The notes under the pieces: model-generated
Told to the model about the DNA's origin: nothing
What the model saw: the letters and a program-made list of their open reading frames with translations, nothing else
Database searches by the model: none
Program-made: the position numbers and the translations under genes
In this document: in pieces, positions 43,891-52,660 of the stretch
Position numbering within the stretch: position 1 is the stretch's first letter
Layout of the letters: every line of letters begins with the position of its first letter
Source of the DNA: Porticoccus sp041395745
GTDB taxonomy: Bacteria > Pseudomonadota > Gammaproteobacteria > Pseudomonadales > Porticoccaceae
Direction of reading: 5' to 3'
Assembly: GCA_041395745.1 (NCBI GenBank)
Contig: JAWKZV010000001.1
Location: forward strand, 434,001-498,000
Length of the DNA: 64,000 bases

Positions 43891-44106
43891 TTAGTACAGA
43901 CGGTTAAATTTCCGGTTTTCGCGAGATTGTTTCTTGGCGTGACGCTTCACGGCAGCGGCAGCTTTACGCTTGCGCTCCCAAGTGGGCTTTTCATAGAACT
44001 CACGGCGACGAACTTCTGCCAGTACACCAGCTTTTTCACATGAACGCTTGAAGCGACGCAGAGCCACATCAAAGGGCTCGTTTTCTTTTACGCGAACGAA
44101 AGGCAT
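43891..44106 (-). CDS. rpsU: Ribosomal protein bS21
   Basis: 71 aa, the exact E. coli length, ATG 44106. Sequence opens MPFVRVKENEPFDVALRRFKRSCEKAG and ends in a basic, Lys/Arg-rich tail (REFYEKPTWERKRKAAAAVKRHAKKQ...). Needed for initiation on the 30S subunit. First gene of the macromolecular-synthesis operon, with a good sigma-70 promoter upstream. Confidence 0.98.
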   Translation of the reverse strand: MPFVRVKENEPFDVALRRFKRSCEKAGVLAEVRRREFYEKPTWERKRKAAAAVKRHAKKQSRENRKFNRLY

Positions 44107-44178
44107 GTATCCTCTATCCTGTTGTATTCAATTAGTGTTTCTGCCCCTGCGGAATTGGGACCGTCTTCAAGGGCGCGT

Positions 44179-44207
44179 ATTCTATACATAACCCCGAGCG
44201 GTTGCAA
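44179..44207 (-). promoter_or_regulatory. Sigma-70 promoter of rpsU
   Basis: TTGCAA (44202-44207) and TAGAAT (complement of 44179-44184), separated by exactly 17 bases. Transcript start would be ~65 bases before the rpsU ATG. Confidence 0.75.
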
Positions 44208-44312
44208 AACTTTTCTGGTTGAGCGGGGCTGGGGCTAACCGCATGAATTTGGGGTGGTTTTGGCGTATGATTCGCCGTTTCCATCCACTGGGTAAGCATA
44301 GGCCAAAATCGA

Positions 44313-45350
44313 GTGCGCGTACTGGGAATCGAAACCTCCTGCGATGAAACCGGTGTCGCTGTCTACGACAGTGAACGCGGCCTGCTGGCGCACACCCTTT
44401 ACAGCCAGGTGGCTGTGCATGCGGAGTATGGCGGTGTGGTGCCGGAATTGGCGTCCCGTGACCATGTGCGAAAGCTGTTGCCGCTGATTCGCGAGGTGAT
44501 GGCCCGCGCGGCTGTCAGCGCCGAGGATATTGATGGTGTCGCCTACACGTCCGGCCCGGGCCTGATTGGAGCGCTGATGGTAGGAGCCAGTGTCGGCCGC
44601 TCTCTGGCCTACGCCTGGCAGGTGCCTGCGATCGGCGTGCACCACATGGAAGGGCATCTGTTGGCCCCGATGCTGGAAGACAACCCACCGGCATTTCCCT
44701 TTGTGGCACTACTGGTCTCCGGTGGTCACACTCAGCTGATCGAGGTACAGGGTATCGGCCAGTACCGGATTCTCGGCGAGTCTGTCGACGATGCCGCCGG
44801 CGAGGCTTTCGACAAGGCGGCGAAAATGCTCGATCTGGATTATCCCGGGGGCCCCGAGATTGCGAAACTGGCCCAACAGGGTGACGCTGCGCGGTTTCAC
44901 TTCCCCCGCCCGATGACTGACCGCCCCGGTCTCGACTTCAGTTTCTCCGGCCTCAAAACCTATACCCTGAATACTATCGCCGAACACCGAGGCGACGATG
45001 TGCTGCCTGACGACCAGACCATGGCGGACATCGCCTGCGCCTTCCAGGAAGCGGTGGTGGATACCCTGGCTATCAAATGTCGCCGGGCTCTGGAACAGAC
45101 CGGCCTGAAGACCCTGGTGATAGCCGGCGGTGTGTCTGCCAATAGCCGGCTGCGGGAAAAACTTGCGACTAGTCTGGCGAAAGTAAATGGCCAAGTGTTT
45201 TACGCCCGCCACGAGTTCTGTACCGATAACGGCGCCATGATTGCCTATGCCGGCTGCCGCCGGTTGCTGGCGGGGCAGCACGAAGGGCTGGCCATTCGCG
45301 CCCTGCCGCGCTGGCCCATGGACACCCTGCCTCCACTGGGAGAGGTGTAA
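44313..45350 (+). CDS. tsaD: tRNA N6-threonylcarbamoyladenosine synthase subunit TsaD
   Basis: 345 aa from GTG 44313. Kae1 family: VLGIETSCDETGVAVYD, LVSGGHTQLIEV, metal site histidines in VHHMEGHLLAP, DDAAGEAFDKAAKMLDLDYPGGPEI and TLVIAGGVSANSRLREKL. It transfers the threonylcarbamoyl group made by TsaC to A37 of ANN-decoding tRNAs. Divergent from rpsU as in many gammaproteobacteria; followed by folB, whose start is 1 base after the stop. Confidence 0.97.
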   Translation: MRVLGIETSCDETGVAVYDSERGLLAHTLYSQVAVHAEYGGVVPELASRDHVRKLLPLIREVMARAAVSAEDIDGVAYTSGPGLIGALMVGASVGRSLAYAWQVPAIGVHHMEGHLLAPMLEDNPPAFPFVALLVSGGHTQLIEVQGIGQYRILGESVDDAAGEAFDKAAKMLDLDYPGGPEIAKLAQQGDAARFHFPRPMTDRPGLDFSFSGLKTYTLNTIAEHRGDDVLPDDQTMADIACAFQEAVVDTLAIKCRRALEQTGLKTLVIAGGVSANSRLREKLATSLAKVNGQVFYARHEFCTDNGAMIAYAGCRRLLAGQHEGLAIRALPRWPMDTLPPLGEV

Positions 45351-45351
45351 C

Positions 45352-45711
45352 GTGGTGGATATTGTTTACATCCGCGACCTGCGTATCGATACGGTGATCG
45401 GCATTTTCGACTGGGAGAGGGAAGTTCGCCAGGTGGTCAGCCTGGACCTGGAAATGGCCACAGATATCCGCAAGGCTGCCACCACCGAAGACATTCAATA
45501 CGCCCTGGACTACAAGGCAGTATCCGACCGCCTACTCGATTTTGTCGGCAACAGTGAATTCCTGCTGGTGGAAACCATGGCCGAGCAGGTGGCGGCGATT
45601 ATCCTGAATGAATTTCGGGTACCCTGGTTGAGATTGCGGGTGGGCAAGCCCGGCGCCATTTCCCACGCCAGTGACGTGGGGGTAATCATCGAGCGCGGGG
45701 TTCAACCCTGA
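45352..45711 (+). CDS. folB: Dihydroneopterin aldolase
   Basis: 119 aa; the start is one of two adjacent GTGs (45352, 45355) following GGGAGAGG. Motifs VYIRDLRIDTVIGIFDWEREVRQVV, DYKAVSDRLLDFV, ETMAEQVAAIIL and GKPGAISHASDVGVIIER. It makes 6-hydroxymethyl-dihydropterin for folate synthesis. Its stop overlaps the folK ATG by one base (TGATG). Confidence 0.95.
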   Translation: MVDIVYIRDLRIDTVIGIFDWEREVRQVVSLDLEMATDIRKAATTEDIQYALDYKAVSDRLLDFVGNSEFLLVETMAEQVAAIILNEFRVPWLRLRVGKPGAISHASDVGVIIERGVQP

Positions 45712-46247
45712 TGGCGAGGGTATATCTCGGCCTTGGCAGCAATATTGATCGGGAGCGCCACATTCATGCAGCCCTGGATGCCCTGGCTGAGCAGTTCGGG
45801 GAGTTGCAGCTATCGTCAGTGTACGAAAGCGAGTCGGTAGGTTTCAGCGGTGATGCCTTTCTCAATCTGGTGGTTGGGATCGACACTGATCTGGCGGTGG
45901 GCCAGTTGTCTGCAAGCCTGAAAGCTTTGGAAGATCTTCACGGCCGTCAGCGGGACTGCCCCCGCTACAGCGGCCGCACCCTGGATATCGATATTCTCAC
46001 CTATGATCAGTGCACCGGGGTGATCGATGGCGTGACCTTGCCGAGGGGTGAAATTCTCGAAAATGCCTTCGTGCTCTGGCCTCTGGCAGAACTGGCTCCC
46101 GAAGAGCGACACCCGTTGTCCGGCCAGTACTACAGCGAGTTGTGGCGGAGCTATGAGCGCAGCCGCCAAGCATTGTGGCCGATTTCATTTATCTGGCGAG
46201 GTGTGCAGTTGACCCGGCTCCCGGTCGATCAGGTAGAGGGCTTGTAA
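45711..46247 (+). CDS. folK: HPPK, pyrophosphokinase for folate synthesis
   Basis: 178 aa. YLGLGSNIDRERHIHAALDAL at the N-terminus, FLNLVVGIDTDL, RTLDIDILTYDQ and ENAFVLWPLAELAPEERHP. It transfers pyrophosphate to the FolB product. The C-terminal ~30 residues are slightly longer than in E. coli. The next gene starts directly at 46248. Confidence 0.95.
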   Translation: MARVYLGLGSNIDRERHIHAALDALAEQFGELQLSSVYESESVGFSGDAFLNLVVGIDTDLAVGQLSASLKALEDLHGRQRDCPRYSGRTLDIDILTYDQCTGVIDGVTLPRGEILENAFVLWPLAELAPEERHPLSGQYYSELWRSYERSRQALWPISFIWRGVQLTRLPVDQVEGL

Positions 46248-47411
46248 ATGATTGCGGATTGGCGCTTGTCCCGCTGTTTCAATATCGACGATTTGCGCAA
46301 GCTGGCGAAAAAACGCCTGCCTGCATCCCTGTTTGGTTACATTGATGGTGGCTCCGACGACGAATACACCCTGCGTCGCAACACCTCGGCGTTTGACCGC
46401 TACGGTCTGATGCAAAGAGCGCTGGTGGATGTTTCGAAAATTGACCTGTCCACCACCGTGCTCGGACGCAAAGTTGACTGGCCAGTGCTCTGCGCACCCA
46501 CCGGCATGAGCCGTATGTTCCACCACGAGGGGGAGCGTGCGGTGGCGAGGGAAGCGGCCAAAAGTGGCACGTTCTATTCTCTTTCTACGCTGTCCACCAC
46601 CAGCATTGAGGACGTGGGCCGGGAAACCGATGGGCCGAAGATGTTCCAGGTCTATGTGCACCGGGATCGCGAGCTTAGTCGGGAGTTCGTACAGCGCGCC
46701 AAAACCGCCGGGTTTGACGCCCTGTGCCTGACTGTAGACCTGCCCGCCCACGGTAACCGTGAACGGGATCTGCGCACCGGTATGACCCTGCCACCGAAAC
46801 TGACGGCGAAAAGCGTGCTTGATGTGCTGATGCACCCGGCCTGGGTCTACCACTACCTCACCACCGACACTATCGAGTTGGCCAATGTGGTTCACAAGAT
46901 CCGCGAGGGTTCCGGAGAGGTTTCCAACCTGTTGCAGTATGTGTCCAAGCAATTCGATCCCACGGTAAGCTGGGAAGATGCCCAATGGATGAAAAGTCTC
47001 TGGGATGGACCGTTTGTGCTGAAGGGTATCATGTCGGTTGACGACGCCAAGCGGGCAGTGGAGATCGGGGCTTCAGCGATTGTCATCTCCAACCACGGTG
47101 GCCGTCAGCTGGACAGCTCGCCAGCCACTATTGAAATGTTGCCGAAAATCGTCGACGCGGTGGGTGGCCAGATTGAAATCATCCTCGACAGCGGTATCCG
47201 GCGCGGTACCCATGTGTTGAAAGCCCTGGCCCTGGGTGCCAATGCCTGCATGATTGGTCGATCCTATCTGTACGGGCTGGCCGCCGGCGGTCAGCCGGGT
47301 GTGGCGCGGGCACTGCAATTGCTGCGTACTGAAATTGAGCTGGATATGAAGTTGATGGGGTGTCGCAGTCTTGCCGATGTAACCGCCGACTGTCTTTACC
47401 AACCGGGTTAG
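46248..47411 (+). CDS. FMN-dependent alpha-hydroxy acid dehydrogenase, LldD-like
   Basis: 387 aa from ATG 46248, immediately after folK. FMN-barrel motifs: PASLFGYIDGGSDDEYTLRRN, CAPTGMSRMFHHEGERAVAREAA, VIVISNHGGRQLDSSPATIEMLP (catalytic His in SNHGGRQLD) and DSGIRRGTHVLKALALGANACMIGRSYLYGLAAGG. Family members oxidise L-lactate, mandelate or glycolate; the length suits LldD. It is probably co-transcribed with tsaD-folB-folK. Substrate is unresolved. Confidence 0.9.
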   Translation: MIADWRLSRCFNIDDLRKLAKKRLPASLFGYIDGGSDDEYTLRRNTSAFDRYGLMQRALVDVSKIDLSTTVLGRKVDWPVLCAPTGMSRMFHHEGERAVAREAAKSGTFYSLSTLSTTSIEDVGRETDGPKMFQVYVHRDRELSREFVQRAKTAGFDALCLTVDLPAHGNRERDLRTGMTLPPKLTAKSVLDVLMHPAWVYHYLTTDTIELANVVHKIREGSGEVSNLLQYVSKQFDPTVSWEDAQWMKSLWDGPFVLKGIMSVDDAKRAVEIGASAIVISNHGGRQLDSSPATIEMLPKIVDAVGGQIEIILDSGIRRGTHVLKALALGANACMIGRSYLYGLAAGGQPGVARALQLLRTEIELDMKLMGCRSLADVTADCLYQPG

Positions 47412-47424
47412 CAGGCAGGGTTTA

Positions 47425-47745
47425 CTATCCCGCGCAGCGGATACAGAGGTCGGTGTAGGGCACCGCTTGCAGGCGTTTCAAACCTATATCCTCCCCGCAC
47501 TTGCGGCACGTTGTGTATTCGCCGCTGTCAATGCGTTCCAGTGCCCGGTTGATCTGGGATAGCTCCTGCCTTGCCTCGTTGCCGAGGGCGCTGATCACCT
47601 CGTCGTTTTCCCGCTCCTGAGCCTGCTCAGCCCAGTCGTTGGAATGGCTCCGGGTCAGGTTGTCTTTTACGCTGTCCAACCGCTGCACTAACTCGTTTTT
47701 GCGTTCTTGCAACTGCTGCTTGATGGCATCGATTTCCTTTGACAT
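47425..47745 (-). CDS. TraR/DksA-family zinc-finger protein, 106 aa
   Basis: ATG 47745 (MSKEIDAIKQQLQERKNEL) is preferred over an upstream in-frame ATG that sits inside a hairpin. Coiled-coil helix 1-70, then the four-Cys zinc finger TTCRKCGEDIGLKRLQAVPYTDLCIRCA. These small DksA paralogues bind the RNA polymerase secondary channel. Convergent with the hydroxyacid dehydrogenase gene and downstream of hsp20. Confidence 0.9.
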   Translation of the reverse strand: MSKEIDAIKQQLQERKNELVQRLDSVKDNLTRSHSNDWAEQAQERENDEVISALGNEARQELSQINRALERIDSGEYTTCRKCGEDIGLKRLQAVPYTDLCIRCAG

Positions 47746-47763
47746 AGCTGCTTTCCCGTAGCC

Positions 47764-47807
47764 CGACATTGAGCCTGGTCCTTGGGGGCCAGGCCCTCGG
47801 AATGTCG
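47764..47807 (-). promoter_or_regulatory. Hairpin between hsp20 and the DksA-like gene
   Basis: Nested stems: CGACATT (47764-47770) with 47801-47807 and GCCTGG (47773-47778) with 47789-47794. It encloses an alternative ATG of the DksA-like frame, lacks a T tail and ends about 18 bases before the chosen start. It could modulate translation. Confidence 0.5.
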
Positions 47808-47819
47808 GGAAGGTTCGGT

Positions 47820-48248
47820 TTACTTGATTTCAATGCGCCTTTGGGCCGGGACTTCCTTGGTCTTTTTCGGCGCAGTGAGTTTCAGCACTCCGTTTTCAAA
47901 AGAAGCGTTGATGTCTTCTTCGTGGATATCGCCGCCGAGATCAAAGCTGCGAACATACTTGCCGTAGCGGCGCTCCTGACGAATGACCTTGCCTTCTTTT
48001 TCCTCTGTTTCTTCCTGATTGGTTTCCGCTTCCAGACGAAGTACGCCATTTTCCAGGGTGATATGAATATCCTCTTTTCTGATACCCGGCATCTCCGCCG
48101 TGATTTCGTAATGATCGTCGCGATCAACGATATCTACCCGGGGTGAAAAGAACGATGCAGGTGCATCAGCCTCGGTGCGACCTGGAGACCATAAATCATC
48201 AAAGAATCGGTCCATATCGAAGAACCTGCCTTTGGGGACCAATGACAT
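47820..48248 (-). CDS. Small heat-shock protein Hsp20
   Basis: 142 aa from ATG 48248 with AGGAGGTG upstream. Alpha-crystallin domain: DDHYEITAEMPGIRKEDIHITLENGVLRLEAE and YVRSFDLGGDIHEEDINASFENGVLKLTAPK, with C-terminal ERRIEIK-like tail (QRRIEIK). ATP-independent holdase. A textbook sigma-32 promoter is upstream. Confidence 0.95.
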   Translation of the reverse strand: MSLVPKGRFFDMDRFFDDLWSPGRTEADAPASFFSPRVDIVDRDDHYEITAEMPGIRKEDIHITLENGVLRLEAETNQEETEEKEGKVIRQERRYGKYVRSFDLGGDIHEEDINASFENGVLKLTAPKKTKEVPAQRRIEIK

Positions 48249-48339
48249 ATTTCACCTCCTGTCAGAACGACTTACTGTTATTTGAACCGACACTGGAAGC
48301 ATAGCTAACACCGCCGGTTTTGCCCGTTTTCATTGAATA

Positions 48340-48368
48340 AAATGGGGCTGAAAATTTGTCTTTTCAAG
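48340..48368 (-). promoter_or_regulatory. Sigma-32 heat-shock promoter of hsp20
   Basis: CTTGAAA (complement of 48362-48368), 14-base spacer, CCCCATTT (complement of 48340-48347): an almost perfect match to the RpoH consensus. The transcript would start ~85 bases before the hsp20 ATG. Confidence 0.9.
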
Positions 48369-48415
48369 GACCCTGGGGAGGTGTTAGAGGGGTTGTTTGA
48401 TGTGAATCAACGGTT

Positions 48416-49156
48416 TTAGCTATTCAGGCCGCTGCCGCCGTCCACGGCAATTACCTGTCCGGTGATATAGCTGGCGTCAGTGGCCAGGAACAGGGCCATG
48501 GCGGCAATGTCTGACGGGCTGCCTGTGCGCTGTAATGGAACCCGAGCGATCACCTGCTGTTTGACGGATTCGCTCATCTGTTCATCACAGTTGGGCCAGA
48601 GGATCACCCCGGGGGCGATGCCGTTGACTCGTACAGAGGGGGCCAGCTCCTTGGCAAGGGCTTTGGTCATCATGGCGTTGCCGGCCTTGGCGATGCAGTA
48701 GATGCTGTAGCCCTTCAGGGGACTGCGGGCATAGATATCGGCAATAGTTACGATGCTGCCACGCTGCTGTGTCAGCAGAGGTGCGAGAGCCTGACAGAGG
48801 AAATAGGGACCTTTCAGATTGCTGCCAATCAGGTCGTCCCACTGAACCTGTGTCGCGTCTTCCAGGGGAGTGGGATAGAAGCTGGAGGCATTGTTGACCA
48901 GGACATCAAGACGATTGCGCCAGTGCTCGACAGCTGTGGCCATGGCCTGTACTGCGGGAATGTCACAAAGGGCAGCCTGAAATACTGCTGCAGAATCCGG
49001 TCGTTCACGGTTGAGCGTATTGGCCAGCTGCTGAGCCGCGCCAACAGATCGGTTGCAGTGCAATGCAACGTCGAAACCACTGCGGTGAAAGGTGCATGCG
49101 ATTTCCGCGCCGATACGTCGGGCGGCTCCGGTGACCAGTACTACCGGGGCGTTCAA
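48416..49156 (-). CDS. Pteridine-reductase-like SDR (FolM/PTR1 type)
   Basis: 246 aa, TTG start overlapping the cca stop (TTGA). NAD(P)-binding VTGAARRIGAEIA: the T-G-x3-R-x-G variant is characteristic of pteridine reductases. LVNNASSFYPTPLED, active-site Tyr/Lys in GYSIYCIAKAGN, RVNGIAPGVILWPN and ASYITGQVIAVDGGSGL. It could reduce dihydropterin or dihydrofolate. Co-transcribed with cca. Confidence 0.85.
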   Translation of the reverse strand: MNAPVVLVTGAARRIGAEIACTFHRSGFDVALHCNRSVGAAQQLANTLNRERPDSAAVFQAALCDIPAVQAMATAVEHWRNRLDVLVNNASSFYPTPLEDATQVQWDDLIGSNLKGPYFLCQALAPLLTQQRGSIVTIADIYARSPLKGYSIYCIAKAGNAMMTKALAKELAPSVRVNGIAPGVILWPNCDEQMSESVKQQVIARVPLQRTGSPSDIAAMALFLATDASYITGQVIAVDGGSGLNS

Positions 49157-50379
49157 TGGCAGGGCTCCCGTAAACTGTCGAGGATGGCCAGACGGCGTCG
49201 GTCGATGGCCTCGCCGAGCTGCTTGCCGCTCAGGCCTTTATCGATGAACTCACGGTTATCGATGCCCCGTATGGCGGCAAAGGCGTCCAGCAGCCACTGC
49301 CCGGAACGGTAGGGTTTCTCCTCAAAGCCCAGACGTCCCCTGGCATCGGCCTCACAGCAGCGGACAAATTTTTCCAGCTTTTCCGGCTGGCGCAAGGCGC
49401 CGACTTCCCTGAACAGTCGCAGGGTGGTGCTGGCCCGCAGGTGGGGAGCCTTATGGCAGTGCAGGTGATGCCTGGTAACAGCAATGGCCAGCTCGCGGAA
49501 CCGGTTGGGTACTTTCAGCCGGTTGCAGACAGCTTCGACCAGTCTGACGCCATTTTCTTCATGGCCGATATGGCGGGGCAGAATGTCAGCCGGGGTGATG
49601 CCCTTACCGAGATCGTGCACCAGTACTGCAAAACGGACTGCCGGGTCATCGTCCAGGGTGGCAGCTTGATCCAGGGCCATCAGAATGTGAATGCCTGTGT
49701 CCACTTCGGGGTGATAATCCGCCCGCTGGGGTACCCCGAATAAATCCTCCACTTCCGGAAACAGTATCTGCAATGCTCCGCACTGGCGCAGTACCTCAAT
49801 ATAGGTCCGAGGGGAGCGCTCACCGAGGGCCCGCTCCGTTTCCATCCACACCCGCTCGGGGGTGAGATGTTGCAGTTCGCCACTGTGGCTGAGTTGTGTC
49901 ATCAGCTCCAGGGTTTCCGGGGCAACGGTGAAGCCCAGATGTTGGTAGCGGGCGGCAAAGCGGGCGATCCGCAATACTCGCAGCGGGTCTTCCACAAATG
50001 CTTCAGAAACGTGGCGTAATACCCGTTCCTCCAGATCCCGGCGTCCACCGTAGGGATCGATCAGGGTGCCGTCCTGATCTTCTGCCATGGCGTTAATGGT
50101 GAGATCGCGGCGGATCAGGTCTTCTTCCAGAGTAACCGAACTGTCGGTACAGAACTGGAAACCCTTGTAGCCGACGCCGGACTTGCGCTCAGTGCGGGCG
50201 AGGGCATATTCCTCACCTGTTTCCGGGTGCAGGAATACCGGGAAATCGCTGCCCACCGGGCGGTACCCTTGGGCACTCATCATTGCCGGAGTGGCGCCCA
50301 CCACTACCCAGTCCCGCTCAGAGAACGGGTAACCGAGGAGCTTGTCGCGTACAGCGCCGCCAACCAGATAGACTTTCAT
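49153..50379 (-). CDS. cca: CCA-adding tRNA nucleotidyltransferase
   Basis: 408 aa; ATG 50379 (MKVYLVGGAVRDKLLGYPFSERDWVVVG) with GGAAGAA upstream is the real start. Polymerase motifs GGAVRD, LIRRDLTINAMAED and IDPYGGRRDLEERVLRHVSEAFVEDPLRVLRIARFAARY; HD domain LVHDLGKGIT with CHKAPH. Repairs tRNA CCA ends. Overlaps the SDR gene downstream. Confidence 0.96.
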   Translation of the reverse strand: MKVYLVGGAVRDKLLGYPFSERDWVVVGATPAMMSAQGYRPVGSDFPVFLHPETGEEYALARTERKSGVGYKGFQFCTDSSVTLEEDLIRRDLTINAMAEDQDGTLIDPYGGRRDLEERVLRHVSEAFVEDPLRVLRIARFAARYQHLGFTVAPETLELMTQLSHSGELQHLTPERVWMETERALGERSPRTYIEVLRQCGALQILFPEVEDLFGVPQRADYHPEVDTGIHILMALDQAATLDDDPAVRFAVLVHDLGKGITPADILPRHIGHEENGVRLVEAVCNRLKVPNRFRELAIAVTRHHLHCHKAPHLRASTTLRLFREVGALRQPEKLEKFVRCCEADARGRLGFEEKPYRSGQWLLDAFAAIRGIDNREFIDKGLSGKQLGEAIDRRRLAILDSLREPCH

Positions 50380-50499
50380 GATTTCTTCCATACTGTTGAC
50401 TATGGTAACAGCCGGCGCAACCGGCAGGTATCCTTGACAAAAACAGGTGGGCTGAGAGCCGGGCTGGCATATACTCGTCAAAAAAGAAGGAGAAACCTC

Positions 50500-51471
50500 A
50501 TGTTGCGAGCAACCCTGCTGGATAGCAGCGGCCAACTGAAACAGGGGGGGGGAGAACTCATTGACGAGTGGCGTCACTCCTCCAACGCCCGACTATGGCT
50601 GGACATGTATGAGGAAGATGAAGTCCGCGAAGCGGAGCTGCTGGCCAGTTTTGGCATCCATCATCTGGCCATTCAGGACGCCCAGCGCAAACGTCACCCT
50701 CCCAAGCTGGAGGTCTTTGACGATCACCTGTTTATCCTGCTGCGAGGCCTGGACGCTGAAAGTCATTCTTTGGATTTCGGCACTATCCAGATTGCTATGT
50801 TCGCCTCTGACAATTTCCTGCTCACTCGCCGCGGAGGTGTTTCTGTCAGTATCAATGACTGGTGGGGTAGGCAGGAGTTGGCGAAGATGCTGGCCAATGG
50901 TGGCATCCACCTGGCCCTGGCTTTGGCAACGACAGCTGCCAGGCGCTATACAGAATTATTGCTGACGTTTGAGCCGACTTTGTCGGAACTGGAAGATGGT
51001 CTTCAGGAACACCCGGATGACCAGAAAATGCGTGAGTTGACTACTTACCGCACCCGTCTGCGCAAATTGCGGCGCATATTTTCCTATCTGGCAGGGGTGT
51101 TCGAAGCCCTGCGGGAAGTGGATGAGCCACTGTTCAGTGCCGAGTCCGACGCCTATCGGCACCAGGTTATCGACGTATATGAGAAATACGAGCGCTTGCT
51201 GTCGCTCTCCACCATGTATTACGAAGTGGCGGGGGACTTGGTCGACGGCTATATCTCGCTCACTTCCCATGAGCTGAACAGCACCATGCGGATTCTCACC
51301 GTGCTGACGGCGATATTTGTCCCCCTGGGATTCCTGGCAGGTGTGTATGGCATGAACTTCGAGAACATGCCGGAGTTGCACACCCAGGGCGGGTACTTCG
51401 TGTTGCTGGCAGTCATGGTTACCATTGCCGTGACATTGCTGGGCATCTTCAAATACAAAAACTGGTTGTGA
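50500..51471 (+). CDS. corA: CorA-family magnesium/divalent cation transporter
   Basis: 323 aa from ATG 50500 with AAGGAGA upstream. N-terminal cytoplasmic alpha/beta part (LLASFGIHHLAIQDAQRKRHPPKLEVFDDHLFILLR), long helical stalk, two membrane helices near the C-terminus and the selectivity motif YGMNFENMPE. It ends with the basic tail FKYKNWL. Pentameric Mg2+/Co2+/Ni2+ or Zn2+ channel; ZntB-like ion preference cannot be excluded. Followed by mscS after 13 bases. Confidence 0.92.
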   Translation: MLRATLLDSSGQLKQGGGELIDEWRHSSNARLWLDMYEEDEVREAELLASFGIHHLAIQDAQRKRHPPKLEVFDDHLFILLRGLDAESHSLDFGTIQIAMFASDNFLLTRRGGVSVSINDWWGRQELAKMLANGGIHLALALATTAARRYTELLLTFEPTLSELEDGLQEHPDDQKMRELTTYRTRLRKLRRIFSYLAGVFEALREVDEPLFSAESDAYRHQVIDVYEKYERLLSLSTMYYEVAGDLVDGYISLTSHELNSTMRILTVLTAIFVPLGFLAGVYGMNFENMPELHTQGGYFVLLAVMVTIAVTLLGIFKYKNWL

Positions 51472-51484
51472 GGCCGAAAAGAGT

Positions 51485-52378
51485 ATGAAGTTGTTGGGGG
51501 AATGGCTGCAGCTGAGGCTGCTGGAAATCGGTGACTATGTGCTCACCCTGGGCGAGCTGTGCCGCTTTTTGGTGATTGTTTTGATGACCCTGGTGCTGTC
51601 CCGATGGCTGAGCCGCGCCCTGACCAAAGCGGTTGGCTCGCGCAGCCGTATTTCACCCAGCCAGCTCTATACCTTCACCAGGCTGATGAGCTACAGCATC
51701 CTGTTCATCGGTTTCTTGACAGCACTGTCCAGTCTTGGGGTCAGTTTTGACAGGATGCTGTTGATGGCCGGTGCTCTCGGAGTCGGTATCGGCTTCGGGT
51801 TGCAAAACATCGCCAACAATTTTGTCTCTGGCATCATTATCCTGTTCGAAAAATCTCTGCGGGTGGGGGATTTTGTGGAACTGGAGTCGGGGCTGCTCGG
51901 CGAGGTGAAGGAAATCAATATTCGCAGCACCTTGCTCAAGACCCTGGATAACGCGGATATCCTGGTACCCAACTCGGAGTTTATCAACGGTCGGGTCAAT
52001 AACTGGACCCTGAAAGATGATGAGCGCCGCTTTTCTATCCCTTTTGGCGTTGCTTACGGTTCCGATACGGAAAAGGTGATGGCCGTTGTGACAGAAGTAG
52101 CCAAGGCGCTGCCCCTGACGTTTGAAAAGGGTGACCGGCAGACTTTTGTGGCGATGAAGGAGCTGGGTGACAGCAGCCTCAACTTTGCTCTGTCCGTATG
52201 GGTCAGCGGCGACGCCATCAAGCGTCCAGGGATGGTACGTTCTGAATATCTGTTGGCCATCTACAAGGCGCTGAGAGCCAACAATATTGAAATACCTTTT
52301 CCCCAGCGGGATTTGCATTTGCGCTCTTCGGATGTGACGTTGGTTGCCAAGCCACCTGTCGTTGATGCTCAGCAATAA
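51485..52378 (+). CDS. Small-conductance mechanosensitive channel, MscS family
   Basis: 297 aa from ATG 51485. Three to four membrane helices, then the MscS core: AGALGVGIGFGLQNIANNFVSGIIILFEKS and RVGDFVELESGLLGEVKEINIRST, VPNSEFINGRVNNWT. The C-terminal cytoplasmic vestibule is about 100 residues. Opens under membrane tension. Likely in an operon with corA. Confidence 0.93.
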   Translation: MKLLGEWLQLRLLEIGDYVLTLGELCRFLVIVLMTLVLSRWLSRALTKAVGSRSRISPSQLYTFTRLMSYSILFIGFLTALSSLGVSFDRMLLMAGALGVGIGFGLQNIANNFVSGIIILFEKSLRVGDFVELESGLLGEVKEINIRSTLLKTLDNADILVPNSEFINGRVNNWTLKDDERRFSIPFGVAYGSDTEKVMAVVTEVAKALPLTFEKGDRQTFVAMKELGDSSLNFALSVWVSGDAIKRPGMVRSEYLLAIYKALRANNIEIPFPQRDLHLRSSDVTLVAKPPVVDAQQ

Positions 52379-52385
52379 ATTGCTG

Positions 52386-52562
52386 TCAGCGACAGGAGCG
52401 GCGTTCCGAGTTGGCCACAAAGGTGAAGAAGCGACTCAGCTGTTCCGGCCCCAGGGTGACCGGGTGAACCTGTGAGTTGAATCCGCAGCCTGAATATCGG
52501 CTGGCGTAGCGCAACAGGCGAATGCGGGAGCGAAGCTTGTAGGCAATTTGAGCCGGGTTCAT
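52386..52562 (-). CDS. Predicted small basic protein, 58 aa
   Basis: ATG 52562 with CTGGAG 10 bases upstream. It starts MNPAQIAYKLRSRIRLLRYA, has a Cys-containing middle (YSGCGFNSQVHPVTLGPEQL) and ends ERRSCR. Not a fragment of either flanking gene and on the opposite strand of mscS, in the 282-bp gap. No family recognised, so it is uncertain, but the ribosome-binding site and lack of internal stops support it. Confidence 0.45.
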   Translation of the reverse strand: MNPAQIAYKLRSRIRLLRYASRYSGCGFNSQVHPVTLGPEQLSRFFTFVANSERRSCR

Positions 52563-52660
52563 GGATATTTCTCCAGTCTGTATGTTTATACAGTATTTTA
52601 CCTAGATAAATCCAAATGGCAATCCCTGGGGTGGACGAATTTGCCCTGTGTGAACCCTTC

